The translations under genes and the position numbers were made by a program. A DNA stretch of 64,000 nt from Eubacterium sp. MSJ-21 (GTDB taxonomy: Bacteria > Bacillota > Clostridia > Lachnospirales > Lachnospiraceae): the NCBI RefSeq assembly GCF_018918185.1, contig NZ_JAHLPZ010000011.1, positions 55,098-119,097 on the forward strand, given 5' to 3'. Below, piece by piece: positions 24,676-31,803 of this stretch. The notes beneath the pieces were generated by a model. That model was not told the DNA's origin, did no database searches, and was given only the letters and a program-made list of their open reading frames with translations. Positions within the stretch are counted from its first letter, which is position 1, and each line of letters opens with the position of its first letter.

Positions 24676-25623
24676 ATGGACATATTGATCAATGACTATA
24701 TAAATGGAGAGCGTTCCTTGTGCAGGGATGAGGCTCAATTTTCTGTGTATCTGTTTCAGATTATGAATGGATGCAAACGTGTCAAGATCGATTCTGACAA
24801 TTATGCAAACAAGACTTACGAAGTGATACAGGCGTATTACATGCCGGAATTCCTACGCGACTACTTTAATTATGTGGATAGCAAGGCAGAATTCAACCGA
24901 AAGCTCCTGACATTTGCAAACCGGAAGCTGCGGGCTCTGTATGCCGGTGAGGAGGCGCAGGGGGCTATGTTGGAGGATGTGGATGTAAAGACAGTGAATG
25001 TGGCGGAAATCTACAATCTGGACAAGGAACTGGATATGGAGAACCCAGGATTTGACCTTGGAAAGCATATCAACGGGTGGTCCGGAAAAGAACGTGAATA
25101 TCGTAATCCGCTTGCACGTTGGATGATGAATGTGAAACCGGATATTGCGGTTTTGTTAAAACGGCGTGGTATCAAACGTACGGAACTTCGGATGCATGTA
25201 ATTGATTGTCATTATCTGAATAGCGTGGACACATATCCGGCATTGATTGGTCGTGTGGACAAGGAAGGCCATGTGACGGGATGCAGGAAGATTGTATGCA
25301 CGAAGCAGCAGGTAGAGCAGTATGCGTTGGAGTTTTTGTGTGAGACACCAACGGAGGAATATGCGGATACGATTGGAATGAAATGGTGGGGACCGGCAAA
25401 GGAATCGGAAACTCCGATAGAAGATAGTGGGGTTGTGATTGAACCGGGATTCATCAGTATGGCAAATCTGGTCAGTGCAAAGAATGCACAGATGTATGAG
25501 GATGCGGATAAGCCAATATCTATGCAGAAACTACAAGAATATAACAAAGCTTTTTATGCGGAAGAGCGAAAGGTGAAGGAACCGAAAGCGATTCTTGGGA
25601 GTGTTTTGGAATTGCAGATATAA
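24676..25623 (+). CDS. Conserved-looking protein of unknown function
   Basis: 315 residues from the ATG at 24676, with GGTGG upstream (weak). No signal peptide or membrane segment. Features: 'VIQAYYMPEFLRDYFNY', 'LARWMMNVKPDIAVLLKRRG' and several Cys and His residues without a clear metal motif. I do not recognise the family. It starts 25 bases after the repeat-containing membrane protein and probably shares its transcript, which ends at the terminator at 25631. Confidence 0.6.
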   Translation: MDILINDYINGERSLCRDEAQFSVYLFQIMNGCKRVKIDSDNYANKTYEVIQAYYMPEFLRDYFNYVDSKAEFNRKLLTFANRKLRALYAGEEAQGAMLEDVDVKTVNVAEIYNLDKELDMENPGFDLGKHINGWSGKEREYRNPLARWMMNVKPDIAVLLKRRGIKRTELRMHVIDCHYLNSVDTYPALIGRVDKEGHVTGCRKIVCTKQQVEQYALEFLCETPTEEYADTIGMKWWGPAKESETPIEDSGVVIEPGFISMANLVSAKNAQMYEDADKPISMQKLQEYNKAFYAEERKVKEPKAILGSVLELQI

Positions 25624-25630
25624 GGCAGAA

Positions 25631-25668
25631 TAAGAAAAAGGGTTGAGATATCTCAACCCTTTTTCTTA
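25631..25668. terminator. Bidirectional Rho-independent terminator between convergent genes
   Basis: A perfect inverted repeat (TAAGAAAAAGGGTTGAGATA and its complement) with T-runs on both strands. It separates the + strand gene ending at 25623 from metY on the - strand. Confidence 0.92.
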
Positions 25669-25687
25669 TGGATGCATAATCTATAAA

Positions 25688-26959
25688 TTATTCCATAGCT
25701 GCTTTTAATGCGGCATCTAAATCTTCCAGGATATCGTCGATGTTCTCCAGACCAACAGAGAAACGAACCATACCGGCATCGATACCAGCGGCAACCAGCT
25801 GTTCATCGGAAAGCTGTCGATGCGTCTCGCTTGCTGGATGCAGGACACAGGTACGGATATCTGCAACATGCACTTCGTTGGAGGCAAGCTTTAACGAATC
25901 CATGAACTTTGCGGCTGCCGGGCGTCCACCTTTGATGATAAAGGAGATGACACCGCAGGATTTGCCACCGAGATATTTCTCTGCGAGTGCATGGTTTGGA
26001 TCCGAAGGAAGTGCCGGACAACTGACACTTATAACAGCGTCGCTTTTTTCAAGGTATTCTGCAACAGCCATTGCATTTTCTGTATATTGTTTCATACGAA
26101 CCGGAAGTGTTTCTAATCCGAGGTTCAACAGAAATGCAGAATGTGCGGCAGGATACACGCCGAAGTCACGCATGAGCTGCATTCTTGCTTTGATGATATA
26201 TGCCATGTTGCCGTAGGATTTGGTGTAACAGGTTCCGTGATAAGATTCGTCGGGCTCTACAAGCTCCGGGAATTTACCGTTATCCCAGTTGAATTTACCG
26301 CTGTCCACGATGACACCGCCAATCTGAACCGCATGTCCATCCATATATTTGCTTGTGGAATGTACGACAATGTCGGCACCGAAGTCAAATGGTTTGCAGA
26401 GAATCGGAGTTGCAAAGGTGTTGTCCACGATCAATGGAACTCCCATTGCATGGGCGATATTTGCAAAGCGTTCAATGTCAAATACAGTCAGCGCCGGATT
26501 CGCAATCGTCTCGCCGAATACAAGTTTCGTATTTTCCTTGAAGCATGCTTTGATTTCGTCGTCGGACATATTTTTATCAACATAGATACACTCAATGCCA
26601 AGCTTCTTTAAAGTAAAAGAGAAAAGGTTGATTGTACCGCCGTAGATTTCCGGGGTACTGATGATGCTGTCACCAGCCTGACAGATATTCAGGATGGAAA
26701 GCAGGGTAGCTGCCTGACCGGAAGTGGTACACATGGCACCGACACCGCCTTCTAAGGCTGCAATTTTCTCTTCGACCGCCATGACTGTCGGGTTGGCGAA
26801 ACGGGAATAACAGAGTCCCTTTGTTGGATCGTCAAAGATTCCGGCAACCTCTGCAGCAGATTCGTAAACATAGGTTGTACTTTGGACGATAGGCAGAACG
26901 CGTGGCTCTCCGTTCTTTGGTGTATAGCCTGCATGCAGACATTTTGTTTCATCTTTCAT
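25688..26959 (-). CDS. metY: O-acetylhomoserine aminocarboxypropyltransferase (sulfhydrylase)
   Basis: 423 residues on the - strand, with TAGGAGGG before the ATG. A Cys/Met-metabolism PLP enzyme: 'CLHAGYTPKNGEPRVLPI', 'YSRFANPTVMAVEEKIAALEGG', 'TSGQAATLLSILNICQAGD', 'PLIVDNTFATPILCKPF' and the PLP-lysine in 'VVHSTSKYMDGHAVQIGG'. Length and motifs fit MetY, which makes homocysteine from O-acetylhomoserine and sulfide. It is the only clear - strand gene in the window. I see no S-box leader in its short upstream region. Confidence 0.9.
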   Translation of the reverse strand: MKDETKCLHAGYTPKNGEPRVLPIVQSTTYVYESAAEVAGIFDDPTKGLCYSRFANPTVMAVEEKIAALEGGVGAMCTTSGQAATLLSILNICQAGDSIISTPEIYGGTINLFSFTLKKLGIECIYVDKNMSDDEIKACFKENTKLVFGETIANPALTVFDIERFANIAHAMGVPLIVDNTFATPILCKPFDFGADIVVHSTSKYMDGHAVQIGGVIVDSGKFNWDNGKFPELVEPDESYHGTCYTKSYGNMAYIIKARMQLMRDFGVYPAAHSAFLLNLGLETLPVRMKQYTENAMAVAEYLEKSDAVISVSCPALPSDPNHALAEKYLGGKSCGVISFIIKGGRPAAAKFMDSLKLASNEVHVADIRTCVLHPASETHRQLSDEQLVAAGIDAGMVRFSVGLENIDDILEDLDAALKAAME

Positions 26960-27163
26960 TGTAATAAAACCCTCCTAATAGTATGTAGTTACTGTTAAAT
27001 GAAGCACACTGCAACACGTACAGATCATCACGCTGCTGTGTGATAATATATAATTTAATGTAACACAAATGCTATGTGAATACAATAACCGGATGCAAGG
27101 GAAAGATTTGTACATTATTATAATGACGAAAAAATAAAAAATTATGAAGAAAAAAATGAGAAA

Positions 27164-27191
27164 TTGCTTGCAAAATAAAATATCGTATGAT
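27164..27191 (+). promoter_or_regulatory. Promoter of the rpsF-ssb-rpsR operon
   Basis: TTGCTT, 16-bp spacer, TATGAT (with an overlapping GATAAT). The upstream 26960-27163 is AT-rich and holds no gene on either strand beyond the metY ribosome site. Confidence 0.6.
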
Positions 27192-27224
27192 AATATCTAA
27201 CTCTGTGATATATTTTTATATTCC

Positions 27225-27250
27225 TTGCTTCCGACCAGTTCGGAGGCCAA
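27225..27250 (+). promoter_or_regulatory. Leader hairpin before rpsF, possible S6:S18 binding site
   Basis: GCTTCCGA-CCAGT-TCGGAGGC forms an 8-bp stem just upstream of the rpsF ribosome site. S6:S18 autoregulatory leaders are known before rpsF in many bacteria. Whether this hairpin has the required motif I cannot confirm. Confidence 0.4.
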
Positions 27251-27274
27251 TAGACCATAAGGAGGTGCAATAAC

Positions 27275-27565
27275 ATGAACAAGTATGAATTAGCGTTGGT
27301 TGTTAGCGCAAAGATTGATGATGACGCAAGAACTGCTGTTGTAGATAAGGCTAAGGCTATTATCGAGAAGGCAGGCGGCACAATCACAAACGTTGACGAA
27401 AAAGGCAAGCTGAGATTAGCATACGAGATTCAGAAGATGAAGGAAGGTTTCTACTACTTCATTCAGTTTGATGCAAACGCTGAAGCTCCAGCTCAGATCG
27501 AAGCAAGTGTTCGTATTATGGAATCTGTTCTCAGATATCTTTGTGTTAGACAGGACGCAGAGTAG
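27275..27565 (+). CDS. rpsF: 30S ribosomal protein S6
   Basis: 96 residues, full length. 'MNKYELALVVSAKIDDDARTAVVDKAKAII', then 'IEKAGGTITNVDEKGKLRLAYEI' in overlapping stretches and 'KEGFYYFIQFDA', as in S6. It binds 16S rRNA with S18 in the platform of the small subunit. AAGGAGGTG precedes the ATG. First gene of the classic rpsF-ssb-rpsR operon. Confidence 0.97.
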   Translation: MNKYELALVVSAKIDDDARTAVVDKAKAIIEKAGGTITNVDEKGKLRLAYEIQKMKEGFYYFIQFDANAEAPAQIEASVRIMESVLRYLCVRQDAE

Positions 27566-27583
27566 TAGTTAGGAGGATTTCCG

Positions 27584-28039
27584 ATGAACAAAGTAATTTT
27601 GATGGGTCGTTTAACTCGTGATCCGGAAGTTAGATATTCACAGGCTGCAGAGCCTTTAGCAATCGCAAGATATACACTTGCAGTTGACCGTAGATTCCAG
27701 AGAAGAGACAATTCTGGAAATGAGCAGACAGCAGATTTTATCTCCTGTGTCGCTTTTGGCAGAAACGGAGAGTTTGCTGAGAAGTATTTGAAGCAGGGTA
27801 CAAAGATTGCAATTACGGGACGTATTCAGACAGGCAGCTATACAAATAAAGATGGCAACAAGGTTTATACAACAGAGGTTGTCGTAGAAGAGCAGGAGTT
27901 TGCAGAGAGCAAGAATGCATCTGGAAACAATGGCGGTGGATATCAGCAGGAAGACAGACCGGCACCGGGAAATGCCAGTGCAGATGGATTTATGGATATT
28001 CCAACAGGATTGACAGGCAACGATTTACCATTTAAGTAA
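27584..28039 (+). CDS. ssb: Single-stranded DNA-binding protein
   Basis: 151 residues. An N-terminal OB fold ('MNKVILMGRLTRDPEVRYSQ', 'ADFISCVAFGRNGEFAEKYL', 'KIAITGRIQTGSYTNKDGNK'), a Gly/Asn/Gln-rich linker, and an acidic tip. The very end is 'TGNDLPFK', where the usual DDDIPF tip has become NDLPFK with an extra Lys. The family protects ssDNA and recruits repair and replication proteins through that tip. Spaced 18 bases after rpsF. Confidence 0.95.
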   Translation: MNKVILMGRLTRDPEVRYSQAAEPLAIARYTLAVDRRFQRRDNSGNEQTADFISCVAFGRNGEFAEKYLKQGTKIAITGRIQTGSYTNKDGNKVYTTEVVVEEQEFAESKNASGNNGGGYQQEDRPAPGNASADGFMDIPTGLTGNDLPFK

Positions 28040-28064
28040 GGAAATTAAATGGAGGTAATTAGCA

Positions 28065-28337
28065 ATGGCTTACAATAAGACAGAGAAGAGCGATCGTCCA
28101 GACGCTCCTATGAAGAGAAGACCAATTCGTAGAAGAAAAAAGGTCTGTGTATTCTGTGCAGAGAAGAATGCAGTAATTGATTACAAGGATACAAACAAGC
28201 TTAAGAGATACATCTCTGAAAGAGGTAAGATTCTTCCTAGAAGAATTACCGGTAACTGTGCAAAGCATCAGCGTGCACTTACAGTTGCAATCAAGAGAGC
28301 AAGACACGTAGCTCTTATCCCTTACGTTGTAGAGTAA
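28065..28337 (+). CDS. rpsR: 30S ribosomal protein S18
   Basis: 90 residues with the S18 core '[20 protein letters not shown]', then '[23 protein letters not shown]' in pieces and '[17 protein letters not shown]'. Cysteines at the first motif and GNCAKHQR are of the zinc-associated Firmicutes type. GGAGG lies upstream; ends the rpsF operon. Confidence 0.97.
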   Translation: MAYNKTEKSDRPDAPMKRRPIRRRKKVCVFCAEKNAVIDYKDTNKLKRYISERGKILPRRITGNCAKHQRALTVAIKRARHVALIPYVVE

Positions 28338-28350
28338 GAAGAACGTATAA

Positions 28351-28392
28351 AACTCCAATTTGCGGATTTTCGCAGATTGGAGTTCTTTTTTG
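28351..28392 (+). terminator. Rho-independent terminator of the rpsF operon
   Basis: AACTCCAAT...ATTGGAGTT stem with inner TGCG/CGCA pairs, followed by CTTTTTTG. Confidence 0.92.
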
Positions 28393-28410
28393 TCTTAATG
28401 TGTACAAAAT

Positions 28411-28442
28411 GATACAAATTAGATACATTTTCATGGTAAGAT
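28411..28442 (+). promoter_or_regulatory. Activator-type promoter with GATACA direct repeat (export operon)
   Basis: GATACAAATTAGATACATT: two GATACA units spaced 11 bp, the second starting 15 bp before the -10 box TAAGAT (28437). The same 19-base sequence with one change occurs at 39203 with the identical distance to its -10 box. The tandem site takes the place of a -35 box, as expected for an OmpR-type activator. The regulator encoded at 36287 is the obvious candidate, which is inference. Confidence 0.7.
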
Positions 28443-28480
28443 AAAAACAGTAAAATAAAGGATACTGAGAGGAGATTGCG

Positions 28481-29494
28481 GTGAGAAAAATAAGAAGAAA
28501 ACGGATGGCAGCCGTGATGGTACTCTGTGTAGGATTGCTCGGTGGATGTGCGGGCAACACCCAGACGGACGATCTTGTGATTACGATACCGGAATATGAA
28601 AAAATTACATATACAACAGAAAAGGCGGTATATGGAGATATTGCGCCTGTATTAGATCTGAGATTGAAGGCCGACGATTTTGAACGGAAGGAGTACTATC
28701 CGGATCATGATGAGATGAAAGTGGACCAGGTGTATGTCCATGTTGGAGATGTCGTGCAGAATGGGGACACGTTAGTTACATTTTCTTCTGAGGATATTGC
28801 GGAGGAACGCAGACAGTATGAAAACCGGGTGGAGGAAGATGCCCTTCTGATCGACCATTATACAAAGCTGGATGCGATTAACCAGACGGATGAACATCAG
28901 GAGAGCATTGATCAGCTAAAGAAAGATCAGGAGATTGCAGGACTGTATATGAAGGATCTGGATGCGAGACTGGAGGCATATACGATAAAGGCAGAAGGAA
29001 GCGGCATTGTGAGCAGTCTGTCGGATATGCTTGATTATGGAACCGTATATGCAGGGGATGCGGTCGTAACAATCCTGTATGGTTCGGATAATTATGTTAC
29101 GACAACGGAGGATGATTATGCATTCGAAGTGGGGCAGACATTCACGGCGACGTTTGGAGTTGGAAGTTATGAGGTTATGCTGACAGCGATTGATACGCTG
29201 GCTTCCGATACGGATGCCGGAACAAAACGCCAGCTGACATTTACATTGGTTGACTCTTCGAAGCGGCCAAGCTCGGATTCTCTGGATCTGGAAATTGAAA
29301 AAAATGTGCTTAAAAATGTTTTGTACGTGCCGGAAAAAGCAATTGTATATGTAGGAAGTCGGAACTATGTTTATGTGTTGGATGAAGATGGATTCCGGCA
29401 TGGTGTGCAGGTACAGACCGGGGCGACGATTGACGGCTATACTGTGATCGAGGATGGATTGCAGGAGGGGGAGAAGGTGGTGATTGCGAAATGA
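28481..29494 (+). CDS. Lipoprotein adaptor (membrane-fusion type) of an ABC export system
   Basis: 337 residues from a GTG with GAGAGGAGA upstream. Lipoprotein signal ending 'VGLLGGC'. The body shows adaptor features: a lipoyl-like half motif 'VDQVYVHVGDVVQNGDTLVTF', a helical hairpin (~100-150), the second half 'TIKAEGSGIVSSL', and a C-terminal 'VLYVPEKAIVYVGSRNYVYV' followed by 'LQEGEKVVIAK'. Such proteins link an inner-membrane MacB-like permease to substrate at the cell surface. It overlaps the next gene by four bases (ATGA). Confidence 0.8.
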   Translation: MRKIRRKRMAAVMVLCVGLLGGCAGNTQTDDLVITIPEYEKITYTTEKAVYGDIAPVLDLRLKADDFERKEYYPDHDEMKVDQVYVHVGDVVQNGDTLVTFSSEDIAEERRQYENRVEEDALLIDHYTKLDAINQTDEHQESIDQLKKDQEIAGLYMKDLDARLEAYTIKAEGSGIVSSLSDMLDYGTVYAGDAVVTILYGSDNYVTTTEDDYAFEVGQTFTATFGVGSYEVMLTAIDTLASDTDAGTKRQLTFTLVDSSKRPSSDSLDLEIEKNVLKNVLYVPEKAIVYVGSRNYVYVLDEDGFRHGVQVQTGATIDGYTVIEDGLQEGEKVVIAK

Positions 29495-31800
29495 AAATCG
29501 GACAGAAGATAAAACGACAGCTTGGATTTTGTATGAGTATGCTCTGCGCAATCTCATTGGCTGCCTGTGGAACAAAATATGCGGATGCCCCGGCTTTGCT
29601 GGAACCGGTATCCGGTACCGAATCATACCGTGAGGTATCCATAGGTGATGTTGGAGATCTGAAAATTGCTTATGGTTCGGTTGTGCCGACGGAACATGCT
29701 GTATTCTGGACGACACAGGTAAATGTGGCGGAGATTGTTGTTGATGTAGGGGATTATGTAGAGGCAGGACAGGTGGTAGCAACTGCGGACCTCGAATCAG
29801 CACAGAAAACAAGAGAGGATCTTGAAGAATCACGGAATCTGCTGGTGCAAAAACATGATCTGGAAGTGCAAAAGCAACAGCTTGTGATACAGAAGCTGAA
29901 TCTGCAACAGGCGGGAGAAAAACAGTTGGGAGATCCTGACAGTGCAGCGAAAACAGGAAAAGAGATCGAGACAGAACAGGAAAATGTCAATTATGATAAT
30001 CTGTTGTATCAACATCAGCTTGCTGATTATGACGAGCAGATTCAGAAACAGCAGGAAATCATTGAAGATGGAACACTCAGGGCAACCGCAAGCGGATATG
30101 TCTCTTATGTCCGTCAATTCACATATGGTAATCAGGTCACAAGTTCCATGAATGTGGTTACAATCGCGGATTATGAGGATACATATATTCAGGTACAGAA
30201 CACAACAATCAAAGACAAGCTTCTGGAAAAATATGATCGTTATTATACGATACAGGATGGAAAGAAAATTTCACTCAAAGAGTATGCATATACGACACAG
30301 GAACGCCTGACTGCCGAAAATCAGCAGAAATATCCGGCACTCCGCATGCAGTATGAGGATCTTACGAAATGCGCACCGGTCGGTTCTGTGATTGCAGTTT
30401 ATCTGGTCAGAGACCGCGTGGAGGATGTCTTGTATGTCGGGAACGATTCTATCTACGAGGATGATCAGGGATCGTTTGTTTATGTAAAAAATGGGGAGCA
30501 GCGCGAACAACGCTATATTGAGACCGGAATCAGCGACACTGTAAATACAGAGGTAATATCTGGCCTTTCCGAGGGAGAAAAAGTGTATTATACATCCGAG
30601 ACAGCGTGGCCGGATGCATATGAGGAATATACGGTAGGTGCTCCAACAAATTATGATTCGATGTTTTATACAAACCGTTACGCGATTGCAGATACGATGC
30701 GGATCAATTATACATCACCTTATGAGGGCACGATTCAGGAGGTCTGTGTATCCAATGGAGATTATGTACAAAGAGGGGATGTGTTACTCAAGGTTCGAAC
30801 CAACGAAGGCAGCGCGAAGCTGGCAGAGATGCGGGCAGGGATTGAAGATATGAAGGAAAGCCGCGCGAAAGCGGTGCAGGCACATGAGGACACACTTCAA
30901 TCGTTGCAGCAGGAGAAGCAGACGGCTTTGACGGGTGGACAGACACCGCTTGCAACTGGTACCGATGCGCAGACAGCAACCAGCAGTGATGCAGAAGAAC
31001 CGTTGAATCCAAATCTCCCGTCTATGCTGGATGTTGATATCCAGATTGAGAATCTGGATTTTCAAATCCAGACGCTGGATTATAACGATCAGCTGAAACA
31101 GTCGGAGGAAGCATACACAGAGGCAAGCTGTAATAATGATGGAACCGGCGTGATGTCAATCTGTGCCGAGCATGAAGGTGAAATATTGGATTTCTGGATA
31201 GATACCGGAGCCAAACTGGAGCTCAATTCGGATATTTTGGCGATTGATACGCCGGCGAAGAAGAAACTGGCATTATATGGTGGAAACAGCAAAGTTGCAA
31301 ATGGAACGCCGGTGACTGTGCAGGACGAGGAAAGCGGAAAGGTGATACAGGGAATCGTCTGTGGGTCCAATGGAATCATGGATGGAACAAAAGAAGAATA
31401 TTATGTCACAACGGTTGGAAGCCGTGTCTATATCACGCAGAGTGTAACGAGTGACAGCCGGATGTATTATGTGAAGCTGGATGGAGAAGCGGCTGTGGAG
31501 CAGGTAACTGGAGGACAGATGATTTCCTATCCTTTGATTTCCTATTCGGATGTGTATACGATTCCGGCAGATGTCCTCTACACAGAGAAGGCGAATTCAG
31601 GCAAGGAGACATCCGCGGATTTCTATTATGTGTGGAAGATCGTAGATGGAAATATCGAGAAACAATATGTGAATGCGGCAATCTGCAACAGCGCGCAGGA
31701 TACATCCAAATATAAAAAAGGTGATGTAGTGGCATGTATATTTAACGGTATTTCGGAGGGAGATATACTGGCAGGACCAGTTTCAGAGGAAGAGGAGTAA
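29491..31800 (+). CDS. Double-length lipoprotein adaptor (two tandem membrane-fusion modules)
   Basis: 769 residues, about twice the usual length. Lipoprotein signal ending 'ISLAAC'. Module 1: 'VDVGDYVEAGQVVATADLES', a long Gln/Glu-rich coiled hairpin (~110-190), 'TLRATASGYVSYVRQFTYG', then 'ISGLSEGEKVYYTSET'. Module 2 repeats the plan from ~400: 'SPYEGTIQEVCVSNGDYVQRG' in pieces, 'DVLLKV', a second coiled segment with an insert rich in Thr, Ala and Ser, 'CAEHEGEILDFWIDTGAKL' and a final 'FNGISEGDILAGPV'. I infer an in-frame duplication or fusion of adaptor genes. It is coupled to its neighbours on both sides. Confidence 0.75.
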   Translation: MKIGQKIKRQLGFCMSMLCAISLAACGTKYADAPALLEPVSGTESYREVSIGDVGDLKIAYGSVVPTEHAVFWTTQVNVAEIVVDVGDYVEAGQVVATADLESAQKTREDLEESRNLLVQKHDLEVQKQQLVIQKLNLQQAGEKQLGDPDSAAKTGKEIETEQENVNYDNLLYQHQLADYDEQIQKQQEIIEDGTLRATASGYVSYVRQFTYGNQVTSSMNVVTIADYEDTYIQVQNTTIKDKLLEKYDRYYTIQDGKKISLKEYAYTTQERLTAENQQKYPALRMQYEDLTKCAPVGSVIAVYLVRDRVEDVLYVGNDSIYEDDQGSFVYVKNGEQREQRYIETGISDTVNTEVISGLSEGEKVYYTSETAWPDAYEEYTVGAPTNYDSMFYTNRYAIADTMRINYTSPYEGTIQEVCVSNGDYVQRGDVLLKVRTNEGSAKLAEMRAGIEDMKESRAKAVQAHEDTLQSLQQEKQTALTGGQTPLATGTDAQTATSSDAEEPLNPNLPSMLDVDIQIENLDFQIQTLDYNDQLKQSEEAYTEASCNNDGTGVMSICAEHEGEILDFWIDTGAKLELNSDILAIDTPAKKKLALYGGNSKVANGTPVTVQDEESGKVIQGIVCGSNGIMDGTKEEYYVTTVGSRVYITQSVTSDSRMYYVKLDGEAAVEQVTGGQMISYPLISYSDVYTIPADVLYTEKANSGKETSADFYYVWKIVDGNIEKQYVNAAICNSAQDTSKYKKGDVVACIFNGISEGDILAGPVSEEEE

Positions 31801-31803
31801 AAG

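Noticed and set aside
26960..27100. S-box (SAM) or T-box leader upstream of metY
   Set aside because: I could not find the conserved cores of either class in this short AT-rich stretch.
28916..29833. 305-residue antisense ORF spanning the junction of the two adaptor genes
   Set aside because: It is Cys/Ile/His-rich without domain content and lies opposite two well-supported coupled genes.
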